A DNA stretch of 39,040 nucleotides from an uncultured Lachnospiraceae bacterium. GTDB taxonomy: Bacteria > Bacillota > Clostridia > Lachnospirales > Lachnospiraceae. A program made the translations under genes and the position numbers. The first letter of the stretch is position 1; the number at the start of each line of letters is the position of its first letter. The stretch spans positions 1-39,040 of the forward strand of contig CAJULA010000003.1 in the NCBI GenBank assembly GCA_910587155.1, written 5' to 3'. The notes beneath the pieces were generated by a model. That model did not search any database. It saw nothing but the letters and a program-made list of their open reading frames with translations, and was not told where the DNA came from. This document shows positions 7,959-16,669 of this stretch, piece after piece.

Positions 7959-10803
7959 GAGAAAGAAAATGCTGCCGAGAGAATACATTAAAATACGGGG
8001 CGCGAATGAACATAATCTCAAGGGAATTGATGTGGACATACCGAGGAATGCATTTGTGGTTCTGACAGGATTGTCAGGTTCCGGCAAATCTTCTCTTGCG
8101 TTTGATACCATCTATGCGGAAGGGCAGCGGCGCTATATGGAGTCTTTATCTTCTTACGCCAGGCAGTTTCTGGGACAGATGGAGAAACCGGATGTGGAAA
8201 AAATAGAAGGATTGTCTCCGGCCATTTCCATTGACCAGAAATCTACAAATCGCAATCCCCGTTCGACCGTAGGTACAGTGACGGAAATCTACGATTACTT
8301 CCGTCTTCTCTATGCCAGAATCGGTATTCCGCACTGTTATCACTGCGGACGGGAGATTCGCAGACAAACCGTGGATCAGATGGTCGACCAGATCATGACA
8401 CTGCCGGAAGGGACCAAAATCCAGCTTTTGGCACCGGTGGTCAGAGGCCGGAAAGGAGAACATGCGAAAGTACTGGAACGCGCCAAAAGAAGCGGATATG
8501 TCCGCGTCCGCATTGACGGAAACCTCTATGAACTGACGGAAGAGATCAAATTGGAAAAAAACATCAAGCATTATATCGAGATTGTTGTGGACAGGCTGGT
8601 GGTCAAAGAAGGCATCGAACGTCGTCTGACAGATTCCGTGGAAAGTGCCCTTGCCATTTCCGAGGGACTTTTGCAGGCGGATGTAATCGGCGGAGAACCT
8701 CTGAACTTCAGTCAGAGCTTTTCCTGCCCGGACTGTGGTATCAGTATTGAAGAGATCGAACCCCGCAGCTTTTCCTTTAATAATCCTTTCGGCGCCTGTC
8801 CGGTCTGCTTCGGACTGGGATACAAGATGGAATTTGACGAGCAGCTGATGATTCCGGATGAATCGTTGAGTATCAACGAAGGTGCAATTACCGTCATGGG
8901 CTGGCAGTCCTGTACGGACAGCGGCAGTTTTACCAATGCGATTCTAAAGGCTCTGTCCGTGGAATATGGATTCAGCCTGGATACTCCGTTCGCACAGTAT
9001 CCGGATGAGATCAGACATATTCTGCTCCACGGGACTGACGGAAAAGAAGTGATGGTATATTATAAGGGACAGCGGGGGGAGGGCGTCTATCCGGTAGCCT
9101 TTGAAGGACTGATTAAAAATGTGGAACGGCGTTATCGGGAGACGGGATCCGATGTGATGAAGCAGGAGTATGAGACCTTTATGCGTATCACCCCCTGCAA
9201 AGAATGCAAAGGCCAGCGCCTGAAAAAGGAATCTCTTGCCGTAACAGTCTGTGAGAAAAATATTTACGAGATTACCTCCATGTCCATCAATGCTCTCCAT
9301 GCATTTCTGAAAGACATGCAGCTTACACAGCAGCAGATGCTGATCGGCCGACAGGTGCTGAAAGAAATCCGGGCGAGGGTGGGATTTCTGGTGGACGTAG
9401 GACTGGATTATCTGTCGCTGTCCAGAGCTACCGGCACCCTTTCCGGCGGAGAAGCCCAGCGTATTCGTCTGGCGACTCAGATCGGTTCCGGGCTGGTAGG
9501 GGTCTGCTATATCCTGGATGAGCCCAGCATCGGCCTCCACCAGAGAGACAATGACAAACTGCTGGGAACCCTGAAGAATTTGCGTGATCTGGGCAATACG
9601 CTGATCGTGGTGGAGCATGATGAGGATACGATGCGGGAGGCGGATTTTATTGTGGATATCGGGCCGGGAGCCGGTTCTCATGGCGGTGAGGTGGTAGCCT
9701 GCGGTACGGCGGAAGAGATCATGCGGGTGCCGCAGTCTGTTACCGGGCAGTATCTGAGCGGTGTCCGCAGCATTCCCATTCCAGCCGGACGCAGACAGCC
9801 TACCGGCTGGCTGACCGTGCGAAAAGCGGCAGAGAACAACCTGAAAAAGATTACCGTCAGATTTCCATTGGGCGTCATGACCTGTGTTACCGGTGTGTCC
9901 GGCTCCGGAAAGAGTTCCCTGGTCAATGAAATCCTGTATAAGACACTGGCCCGTACCTTAAACCGTGCCAGAACGATCCCCGGCAGGCATGAACGCATTG
10001 ACGGCATGGAGCATCTGGACAAGGTAATTAATATTGATCAGTCTCCCATCGGCAGGACGCCCCGCTCTAATCCGGCGACCTATACCGGCGTGTTTGATCA
10101 GATCCGTGACCTGTATGCGGGAACCCAGGACGCCAGAGCCAAGGGCTATAAAAAAGGACGTTTCAGCTTTAATGTAAAGGGCGGCCGGTGCGAGGCCTGC
10201 AGCGGTGACGGTATTATTAAGATAGAGATGCATTTCCTGCCGGATGTATATGTGCCCTGTGAAGTATGTGAGGGGAAACGGTATAACCGGGAGACACTGG
10301 AAGTAAAATATAAAGGCAAAAGCATTTACGATGTACTGGATATGACCGTAGAGGAAGCGGTAACATTTTTTGAGAATGTGCCTTCTATCCGCAATAAGAT
10401 TCAGACACTCTATGATGTTGGACTCTCCTATATCAAGTTGGGCCAGCCCTCCACCACGCTGTCCGGCGGAGAGGCTCAGCGGATCAAGCTGGCGACAGAG
10501 CTGAGCAGACGCAGCACCGGGAGGACGATTTATATTCTGGATGAGCCTACCACCGGTCTCCATTTTGCGGATGTGCACAAGCTGGTGGAGATATTGCATC
10601 GTCTGGCGGAGGGTGGCAATACCGTTGTGGTGATTGAGCACAATCTGGATGTGATCAAGACGGCGGATTATATCATTGACATCGGCCCGGAAGGAGGCGA
10701 GAGGGGAGGCACCATCGTTGCCGAGGGCACTCCGGAACAGGTGGCAAAGTGCCCTTCCTCCTATACCGGCGCCTATATCAGAAAAATGTTGGAAAAGGGC
10801 TAA
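7951..10803 (+). CDS. uvrA: UvrA, excinuclease ABC subunit A
   Basis: UvrA is the ABC-type ATPase that finds bulky DNA lesions and loads UvrB. The 950 residues match the normal length. Two ATPase modules are visible: Walker A GLSGSGKSS at about 40-48 and GVSGSGKSS at 648-656. The signatures TLSGGEAQRIRLA and TLSGGEAQRIKLA are each followed by ILDEP Walker B motifs. Zinc-binding cysteine pairs occur in CYHCG, CPDCG/CPVC, CKECKG and CEACSG/CEVCEG. The ATG overlaps the end of uvrB by 8 nt, so the pair is translationally coupled. A hairpin terminator follows. Confidence 0.98.
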   Translation: MSERKKMLPREYIKIRGANEHNLKGIDVDIPRNAFVVLTGLSGSGKSSLAFDTIYAEGQRRYMESLSSYARQFLGQMEKPDVEKIEGLSPAISIDQKSTNRNPRSTVGTVTEIYDYFRLLYARIGIPHCYHCGREIRRQTVDQMVDQIMTLPEGTKIQLLAPVVRGRKGEHAKVLERAKRSGYVRVRIDGNLYELTEEIKLEKNIKHYIEIVVDRLVVKEGIERRLTDSVESALAISEGLLQADVIGGEPLNFSQSFSCPDCGISIEEIEPRSFSFNNPFGACPVCFGLGYKMEFDEQLMIPDESLSINEGAITVMGWQSCTDSGSFTNAILKALSVEYGFSLDTPFAQYPDEIRHILLHGTDGKEVMVYYKGQRGEGVYPVAFEGLIKNVERRYRETGSDVMKQEYETFMRITPCKECKGQRLKKESLAVTVCEKNIYEITSMSINALHAFLKDMQLTQQQMLIGRQVLKEIRARVGFLVDVGLDYLSLSRATGTLSGGEAQRIRLATQIGSGLVGVCYILDEPSIGLHQRDNDKLLGTLKNLRDLGNTLIVVEHDEDTMREADFIVDIGPGAGSHGGEVVACGTAEEIMRVPQSVTGQYLSGVRSIPIPAGRRQPTGWLTVRKAAENNLKKITVRFPLGVMTCVTGVSGSGKSSLVNEILYKTLARTLNRARTIPGRHERIDGMEHLDKVINIDQSPIGRTPRSNPATYTGVFDQIRDLYAGTQDARAKGYKKGRFSFNVKGGRCEACSGDGIIKIEMHFLPDVYVPCEVCEGKRYNRETLEVKYKGKSIYDVLDMTVEEAVTFFENVPSIRNKIQTLYDVGLSYIKLGQPSTTLSGGEAQRIKLATELSRRSTGRTIYILDEPTTGLHFADVHKLVEILHRLAEGGNTVVVIEHNLDVIKTADYIIDIGPEGGERGGTIVAEGTPEQVAKCPSSYTGAYIRKMLEKG

Positions 10804-10874
10804 AGTTTTGGTGAGAAACGTTCGATATACAAACAGAAGGCTTATCAGAAACACCGGATATTTTATGCATGGAT

Positions 10875-10926
10875 GCAGTTATGGACAGAAGGATCTGTTT
10901 CCTTAACTGCGTTCTTTAATTTTTTG
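10875..10926 (+). terminator. Terminator of the uvrBA operon
   Basis: GCAGTTA (10875-10881) pairs with TAACTGC (10904-10910), extended inward by a partial GGACAG/CTGTTTCC pairing. A T-rich tract (GTTCTTTAATTTTTTG) follows. Confidence 0.6.
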
Positions 10927-10945
10927 TAAATTTTTGGAAAACCCT

Positions 10946-10973
10946 TTGAAAATGATTTCGGTTAGGTTATAAT
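10946..10973 (+). promoter_or_regulatory. Promoter for mbl and the flagellar rod genes
   Basis: A -35 TTGAAA (10946-10951) and a perfect -10 TATAAT (10968-10973) are 16 nt apart. They lie 80 nt ahead of the mbl start, just after the uvrBA terminator. Confidence 0.6.
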
Positions 10974-11053
10974 GTAGTCCATGTGAGTATGTTTAAAGTA
11001 CGGACATTTGGAAAACATTATGATAGATAACCATGAGAAAGGGGTTCGGATTT

Positions 11054-12049
11054 ATGCAGTTTACTGATATCGGAATTGATCTGGGTACGGCGAGTATCCT
11101 AGTTTATATAAGAGGTAAAGGTGTTGTGCTGAAGGAGCCCTCGGTGGTGGCTTTTGACAGGGATACGGACAGGATCAAGGCCATCGGGGAAGACGCCAGG
11201 CTGATGCTGGGAAGGACACCGGGTAATATTGTGGCGGTGCGTCCCCTGCGGCAGGGTGTTATTTCGGATTATACCGTGACGGAAAAGATGATGAAATACT
11301 TTATCCAGAAAGCGCTGGGTAAAAAGACATTCCGCAAGCCCCGCATTGCCGTATGCGTTCCCAGCGGGGTGACCGAGGTGGAAAAGAAGGCCGTGGAGGA
11401 TGCCACTTACCAGGCAGGTGCCAGAGAGGTTTCCATTATAGAGGAACCGATTGCGGCAGCCATTGGGGCGGGCATTGACATCTCCAAGCCATGCGGCAAT
11501 ATGATTGTGGATATCGGCGGTGGTACGTCTGATATCGCGGTTATTTCCCTGGGAGGTACGGTTGTCAGCGCTTCCATTAAGATCGCCGGGGACGATTTTG
11601 ACGAAGCCATTGTGCGCTATATGCGTAAAAAGCATAACCTGCTGATCGGTGAACGGACAGCGGAGGATTTGAAGATTAAGATTGGTTCCGCCTACAAACG
11701 GGCGGAGGTGGATTACATTGATGTCAGAGGAAGGAACCTGGTGACGGGGCTTCCCAAGACGATCAAGGTTTCTTCCGAAGAGACGGAAGAAGCCCTGAAG
11801 GAAACGACATCCCAGATCATTGAGACAATCCACAGTGTACTGGAAAAGACACCGCCGGAGTTGGCGGCGGATATTGCCGACAGAGGTATCGTACTGACCG
11901 GCGGCGGCAGCCTGCTTCGCGGGCTGGAGGATTTGATTGAGGCTAAAACAGGTATCAATACCATGACGGCGGAAGATCCCATGACAGCCGTTGCGATCGG
12001 TACAGGTAAATATGTGGAGTTCCTGGCAGGGTATCGTGATGAAAACTGA
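11054..12049 (+). CDS. mbl: MreB/Mbl-type actin-like cell-shape protein
   Basis: This actin-family ATPase forms membrane-bound filaments that guide lateral wall synthesis. The 331-residue protein shows the phosphate-1 loop DIGIDLGTAS at the N-terminus. The phosphate-2 loop IVDIGGGTSDIAV and the adenosine motif GIVLTGGGSLLRGL follow. I chose ATG 11054 because AAAGGGG precedes it and MreB proteins normally begin just before FTDIGIDLGT; the in-frame ATG at 11033 has no ribosome site. I call it Mbl rather than MreB because flhO and flhP follow, as in Bacillus, and no mreCD is present. Sequence alone does not separate the paralogues firmly. Confidence 0.9.
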   Translation: MQFTDIGIDLGTASILVYIRGKGVVLKEPSVVAFDRDTDRIKAIGEDARLMLGRTPGNIVAVRPLRQGVISDYTVTEKMMKYFIQKALGKKTFRKPRIAVCVPSGVTEVEKKAVEDATYQAGAREVSIIEEPIAAAIGAGIDISKPCGNMIVDIGGGTSDIAVISLGGTVVSASIKIAGDDFDEAIVRYMRKKHNLLIGERTAEDLKIKIGSAYKRAEVDYIDVRGRNLVTGLPKTIKVSSEETEEALKETTSQIIETIHSVLEKTPPELAADIADRGIVLTGGGSLLRGLEDLIEAKTGINTMTAEDPMTAVAIGTGKYVEFLAGYRDEN

Positions 12050-12116
12050 CAGGAGCATCCATGTGGGCTGGGAAGCCCTGATAAATGACAGGAGAGTATA
12101 AAGCAGGAGGCAGAGG

Positions 12117-12896
12117 ATGGTAAAAGGTTTATATACGGCATATACCGGTATGATAAACGAACAGCATAGAATGGATACTCTGACAAATAATCTGGCCAAC
12201 AGTGCCACCGTAGGGTTTAAGAAGGAGGGCGCTACTTCCCAGGCGTTCCGGGATGTGCTTGCCTATAAGATCAAGGACACATCAGAGACACCTAACATCG
12301 GCCGGCGGATCGGTGCCATGAATATGGGCGTGAAGATCGGAGAGAATTATACCGACTATTCCGAAGGGCCGCTGAAGGAAACCGGCAATACGTATGATCT
12401 GGCAATTACCGGTCCGGGCTTTTTTGCGATTGAATTTACAAACAAAGCCGGGGTTACCTCTACCAAATATACAAGAGACGGTAATTTTATTGTCAATGAA
12501 GAAGGATACCTGGTGACGAAAGACGGAGACTTTGTACTGGATGATGACGGCGAACAGATCGAACTGGATCCGCTTTTAGAATCAGAGATCTTGGAAAATG
12601 GTGCCATCTATCAGGACGGAAACCTGGTTGCCACGATCGGCATTACGGATTTTGAAGATTATAATTACCTGGAGCACTATGGAGAGACATTGTTCCAGCC
12701 GGTAGACGGTGCTACGGAGCAGGACGCGGAGAACAGTGCGATTCTCTCGGGGTATCTGGAACATTCCAATGTGCAGGTGGTGAAGGAAATGGTGGATATG
12801 ATCAATGTGGCCCGGGCTTATGAAACGAATCAGAAGATCATCACCACCTATGACTCTTCTCTTGATATCGCAGTGAATCAGCTTGGGAAGTTATAA
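12117..12896 (+). CDS. flhO: Flagellar basal-body rod protein of the FlgF/FlgG family (FlhO-like)
   Basis: This is a structural protein of the flagellar distal rod. The 259 residues carry the N-terminal rod motif around 20-30 (TLTNNLANSATVGFKKE) and the middle FlgE/F/G domain. The C-terminal motif SGYLEHSNVQVVKEMVDMI is followed by a terminal heptad helix that packs in the rod. It has no cleaved signal and should leave through the flagellar export apparatus. GGAGG at 12106-12110 precedes the ATG. It lies 67 nt after mbl and 44 nt before its paralogue, the same order as mbl-flhO-flhP in Bacillus. Confidence 0.92.
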   Translation: MVKGLYTAYTGMINEQHRMDTLTNNLANSATVGFKKEGATSQAFRDVLAYKIKDTSETPNIGRRIGAMNMGVKIGENYTDYSEGPLKETGNTYDLAITGPGFFAIEFTNKAGVTSTKYTRDGNFIVNEEGYLVTKDGDFVLDDDGEQIELDPLLESEILENGAIYQDGNLVATIGITDFEDYNYLEHYGETLFQPVDGATEQDAENSAILSGYLEHSNVQVVKEMVDMINVARAYETNQKIITTYDSSLDIAVNQLGKL

Positions 12897-12940
12897 TGAC
12901 GGCAGTAGACCGGAAGGGTAAATGATGGGGAGGAATTATC

Positions 12941-13759
12941 ATGGTAAGATCATTGTGGTCTGCGGCAACAGGAATGATTGCCCAGCAGACAAATATTGAT
13001 ACGATTGCGAATAACCTTGCAAATGTCAACACGACAGGATATAAGACAGAAGTGGCCAATTTCAAATCCCTTCTGTATCAGACGCTGCAGACAAGGACGA
13101 CGACGGCCAACGGAGAAAACAAACCGGTAGGCGCTCAGGTAGGGCTGGGCGTTCGGAATTCTGCGATTGCTTCCATATTCAGTCAGGGCGCTTTTCAGGA
13201 TTCTGAGAGTACCACTGACTTTGCTATCAGTGGAAAAGGACTGTTTGCGGTAATGGGTGATGACGGCAATACATACTATACGAGGAACGGTAATTTCTTT
13301 CTGAGTACCAATGACGGTGGCGGACTTACGCTCTGTACTTCTGATGGCTATCCGGTTCTCAGTACTACCGGCCGGGAGATCACATTTAACAGGAATTACA
13401 CGGCCAGCAATCTGACCGTATCGGAAGAGGGAGAATTTTACTATCCGGATGCCGATAACAATCCGCAGCCTCTGGGTATTACCATTGGTCTGTATCAGTT
13501 TAATAATCCCACCGGTCTGGAAAAGATCGGCGGCAGCTATTATCGGGAGACGGAAGCCAGTGGCGACGCCATCAATGAAGCCAGAAGCACTAATATAGAA
13601 AAGAGTACCATCGTGCAGGGATATCTGGAGCGTTCCAATGTACAGGTTGTGGATGAGATGGTCAATATGATTGTGGCACAGCGTGCCTACGAGATGAATT
13701 CCAAGGCTATTACCACTTCTGATGATATGCTGCAGCAGGCGAATAATCTCAAACGTTAA
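12941..13759 (+). CDS. flhP: Flagellar basal-body rod protein of the FlgG family (FlhP-like)
   Basis: This second rod protein has 272 residues and is paralogous to the one before it. The N-terminal motif is IDTIANNLANVNTTGYKTE. The central domain includes DFAISGKGLFAV and YTRNGNF, and the C-terminal motif is QGYLERSNVQVVDEMVNMI, followed by AQRAYEMNSKAI. These are the hallmarks of FlgG-like distal rod proteins. GGGGAGG precedes the ATG. It is probably transcribed with mbl, flhO and the rod-binding protein that follows. Confidence 0.92.
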   Translation: MVRSLWSAATGMIAQQTNIDTIANNLANVNTTGYKTEVANFKSLLYQTLQTRTTTANGENKPVGAQVGLGVRNSAIASIFSQGAFQDSESTTDFAISGKGLFAVMGDDGNTYYTRNGNFFLSTNDGGGLTLCTSDGYPVLSTTGREITFNRNYTASNLTVSEEGEFYYPDADNNPQPLGITIGLYQFNNPTGLEKIGGSYYRETEASGDAINEARSTNIEKSTIVQGYLERSNVQVVDEMVNMIVAQRAYEMNSKAITTSDDMLQQANNLKR

Positions 13760-13820
13760 CTGAGTTAAGAGGGCGGTCCGGCGTCTGTCGTGACCGGCGC
13801 GCAAACAGGAGGATGACAGC

Positions 13821-14171
13821 ATGGATTTGAACGGACTCAGTTCCATTTATACGGATTACAGGAAAACCCAGTATGGCAATGAGCGTCTGGAAAAGATGAA
13901 GGCCGACTGGACAGAGAAAAACAAAGGCACGGATGATGAACAGCTGATGGATGCCTGCAAACAGTTTGAATCCTATTTTGTAGAGCAGATGTTCAAGGAG
14001 ATGATGAAGACAGTGCCGGAGACGGAATACAGCTTTAAATCGACCGGTTCCATGGTAGATTATTACAAGGATAACATGATTCAGGAGATTGCATCCATGT
14101 CCACGGAATCCGGCGGACTGGGCCTGGCACAGATGCTCTATGAGCAGATGAAGATCAATAATACCATTTGA
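13821..14171 (+). CDS. flgJ: Flagellar rod-binding protein (FlgJ N-terminal domain only)
   Basis: This 116-residue protein matches the rod-binding (rod-cap) domain of FlgJ, including KQFESYFVEQMFKEMMKTVP and the terminal GGLGLAQMLYEQM. The muramidase domain fused to it in Proteobacteria is absent, as is usual in Firmicutes, so it should help cap the rod but not cut peptidoglycan. AGGAGG precedes the ATG. It follows flhP by 61 nt and is the last flagellar gene of this run. Confidence 0.85.
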   Translation: MDLNGLSSIYTDYRKTQYGNERLEKMKADWTEKNKGTDDEQLMDACKQFESYFVEQMFKEMMKTVPETEYSFKSTGSMVDYYKDNMIQEIASMSTESGGLGLAQMLYEQMKINNTI

Positions 14172-14192
14172 CGAAAGTTGGAAAAAAGGCTG

Positions 14193-14219
14193 AGGGGCTG
14201 CTTTTTATAGCAGCCCCTG
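14193..14219. terminator. Strong hairpin after the flagellar rod genes
   Basis: AGGGGCTGCT pairs perfectly with AGCAGCCCCT around the loop TTTTAT, 20 nt after the flgJ stop. An A-run lies upstream (GGAAAAAAGG) and only a short T-run downstream, so it may work weakly in both directions. Confidence 0.55.
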
Positions 14220-14245
14220 TTTGCGGTACGCAGAGCCTGATATCC

Positions 14246-14373
14246 AAGGAAGTGCTGATTAAATCAGCGCTTCCTTGGAGCCTACGGCGGATGCGCACGG
14301 ATTTGCAAAGGAAAATGCTGCTTCGCAGCGCAAATCCGGCGCGGGAAACGCTTTCATCAGCGTTTCCCTAAAT
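14246..14373 (+). repeat. 128-bp three-hairpin repeat, copy 1
   Basis: Hairpin 1 begins AAGGAAGTGCTGA and closes with TCAGCGCTTCCTT, 13 pairs counting one G-U. Hairpin 2 has an outer stem CGGATTTGC/GCAAATCCG and an inner stem GCTGC/GCAGC. Hairpin 3 is GGGAAACGCT/AGCGTTTCCC with loop TTCATC. The element ends CTAAAT. It differs from copy 2 at only 4 of 128 positions. It lies between flgJ and recD2; an overlapping 67-codon frame is judged not to be a gene. Confidence 0.85.
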
Positions 14374-14418
14374 CTTCCGGCATAGACCGGTACGCCGGCA
14401 TGAGGACGGGGACACGGG

Positions 14419-16659
14419 ATGGAGACACTAAAGGGTTATATACAGCATATCATATACCGAAATGGCGACAATGGCTATACTGTGCTGGAGCTTGCCTGTG
14501 ACGGAGAAGAGATCACCTGTGTGGGGACATTTAACGGAATTGATGAGGGCGAAAGTATTGAACTGACAGGCGAATTTACGGAACATTCTCTGTATGGCAG
14601 ACAGTTTAAAACGCAGTCATTCACTTTTTTGACGATGGAGGATGCAGTCAGCATCCAGCGTTATCTGAGTTCGGGGGCCATTAAGGGAATCGGTGAGGCG
14701 CTTGCCGGCAGAATCGTAAAAAAGTTTGGAGCAGATACTTTCCGCATTATGGAAGAAGAGCCGGAACGTCTGGCAGAGGTAAAGGGGATCAGTGAGCGCA
14801 TTGCCAGGGAGATTGCCGTGCAGGCACAGGAGAAGCGCGGGATGCGGGATGCGGTCATATTTCTGCAGAAATACGGAATATCCGATACCCTGTCGGCAAA
14901 AATTTACAAGACCTATGGCAGTGGTCTTTATCGCGTGATGCAGGAAAATCCTTACCTGCTGGCGGAAGACATTACTGGTGTGGGCTTTAAGACGGCAGAT
15001 GAGATTGCGGGGCGGCTCGGTATCCATGCCGATTCCGATTATCGCATCCGAAGCGGTATTCTCTATACACTGCTGCAGGCATCCGGAGAGGGAAATATGT
15101 TTCTGCCGGAGCGGCTTTTGCTGGAGCAGGCATCGGAAGTACTGGGGCTTTCCGAGGAGCAGATCAGTCCGCAGCTTATGAATCTGATGATGGATAAAAA
15201 GGTTGTGATCAAGGAGAAGGATGGCAGTCGAAATGTTTACAGTATGCCGTCCTATTATGCGGAGCTGAACTGTGCCCGTATGCTGCATGATCTGAATATA
15301 TCCCTGAAGGAGAGTCAGGGACTGTCTGCACCGGAAGAAGCAGTTCTGCTGCGTAAAATCCGTCAGCTGGAAGACGGGCTGGAAATAGAACTGGACGATC
15401 TGCAGAGGCTGGCAGTACTGGAAAGCATCAAAAATGGTCTGATGATCCTTTCCGGCGGTCCGGGCACAGGGAAGACAACGACGATTCATACGATCATCCA
15501 CTATTTTGAAAAAGAAGGGATGGAAATATTGCTGGCCGCTCCCACAGGGCGGGCGGCAAAACGTATGACGGAAGCGACGGGCTATGAAGCCAGGACGATT
15601 CATCGCCTGCTGGAACTGAACGGACTGGCCGATGACAGGGACAAAAAGGTATCCTTTGAACGAAATGAGGAAAACCCGCTGGAGGCAGATGTACTGATTA
15701 TAGACGAGATGTCGATGGTGGATATCCATCTGTTCCAGTCGTTGCTGCGTGCCGTGGCAGTAGGGACGAGGCTGATTATGGTGGGGGATGTGAACCAGCT
15801 TCCCAGCGTGGGGCCGGGGCAGGTACTGAAGGATCTGATCGACTGCGGGCAGTTCCCCACAGTCATTTTGGAAAAGATATTCCGGCAGGCAGGAGAAAGT
15901 GATATTGTGGTCAACGCGCACCACATACACAATGGCAGACAGATCCGAATGGACAACAAGAGTAAAGATTTCTTTTTTCTGGAGCGGGATAATGTCAATG
16001 TGATATACAAGCATCTGGTTCAGCTTATCACCGAAAAACTCCCCCGCTATGTCAATGCCGGAATTTATGAAATACAGGTGCTGACACCGATGCGGAAAGG
16101 AAATCTGGGTGTGGAGACGTTGAACCGTATTTTGCAGCGCTACATGAATCCGCCGGATGCCGGGAAAAGGGAATACAGCCATGGCGATACCCTGCTGCGG
16201 GAGGGAGATAAGGTCATGCAGATTAAAAATAACTACCAGCTGGAATGGGAAATTATGAGCCGCTTTCAGATTCCAGTGGAAAAGGGACTGGGCGTCTTCA
16301 ACGGAGATATGGGGGTGATTCTCCGCATTGACGAATTTTCTCAGACAGTAACTGTGGAATATGAGGAAAAGAAGCAGGTGACATATCCGTTTTCCACGCT
16401 GGACGAACTGGAACTGGCGTATGCCATTACCATACATAAGTCTCAGGGCAGTGAATATCCGGCGGTCATCATGCCCCTTCTCGGCGGTCCGCGTATGTTG
16501 ATGAACCGCAATCTGCTCTATACAGGGGTAACAAGAGCCAGAAACTGTGTGACCATTCTGGGCAGCCGGGAAACCGTGATGTCCATGATCATGAACGAGC
16601 ATGAACAGAAGCGCTTCAGCTCTCTGGCAGACAGGATAAGTGAAATCGAGAGACTATGA
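14419..16659 (+). CDS. recD2: RecD2-type ATP-dependent DNA helicase
   Basis: This superfamily 1B 5'-3' helicase of the RecD2 type works without RecBC in repair and fork maintenance. The 746 residues are the usual length. An N-terminal OB-like and helix-hairpin-helix region (about 1-200) contains VKGISERIA and ITGVGFKTADEIA. Walker A GGPGTGKT is at 346-353 and Walker B VLIIDEMSMVD is near 425-435. The late motifs AITIHKSQGSEYPAV and YTGVTRARNCV lie near the C-terminus. The start is an ATG after a purine-rich GAGGACGGGGAC. It lies 45 nt after repeat copy 1 and 10 nt before comFC, so it may share a transcript with the latter. Confidence 0.95.
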   Translation: METLKGYIQHIIYRNGDNGYTVLELACDGEEITCVGTFNGIDEGESIELTGEFTEHSLYGRQFKTQSFTFLTMEDAVSIQRYLSSGAIKGIGEALAGRIVKKFGADTFRIMEEEPERLAEVKGISERIAREIAVQAQEKRGMRDAVIFLQKYGISDTLSAKIYKTYGSGLYRVMQENPYLLAEDITGVGFKTADEIAGRLGIHADSDYRIRSGILYTLLQASGEGNMFLPERLLLEQASEVLGLSEEQISPQLMNLMMDKKVVIKEKDGSRNVYSMPSYYAELNCARMLHDLNISLKESQGLSAPEEAVLLRKIRQLEDGLEIELDDLQRLAVLESIKNGLMILSGGPGTGKTTTIHTIIHYFEKEGMEILLAAPTGRAAKRMTEATGYEARTIHRLLELNGLADDRDKKVSFERNEENPLEADVLIIDEMSMVDIHLFQSLLRAVAVGTRLIMVGDVNQLPSVGPGQVLKDLIDCGQFPTVILEKIFRQAGESDIVVNAHHIHNGRQIRMDNKSKDFFFLERDNVNVIYKHLVQLITEKLPRYVNAGIYEIQVLTPMRKGNLGVETLNRILQRYMNPPDAGKREYSHGDTLLREGDKVMQIKNNYQLEWEIMSRFQIPVEKGLGVFNGDMGVILRIDEFSQTVTVEYEEKKQVTYPFSTLDELELAYAITIHKSQGSEYPAVIMPLLGGPRMLMNRNLLYTGVTRARNCVTILGSRETVMSMIMNEHEQKRFSSLADRISEIERL

Positions 16660-16669
16660 AAAATGAGAA

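Noticed and set aside
11033..11053. Upstream ATG start for mbl
   Set aside because: It has no ribosome site and would add residues not seen in the MreB family; ATG 11054 has one.
14193..14219. Hairpin after flgJ as part of the three-hairpin repeat family
   Set aside because: It is absent next to copies 2 and 3 and lies 26 nt outside the shared 128 bp, so it is a separate terminator-like structure.
14168..14371. 67-codon + strand frame after flgJ
   Set aside because: It overlaps the flgJ stop, a hairpin and most of repeat copy 1, has no ribosome site, and its sequence is the translation of the repeat.
14617..16602. 661-codon - strand open frame opposite recD2
   Set aside because: It lies fully antisense to a well-supported helicase gene; its His/Gln/Cys-rich composition is typical of a shadow frame.
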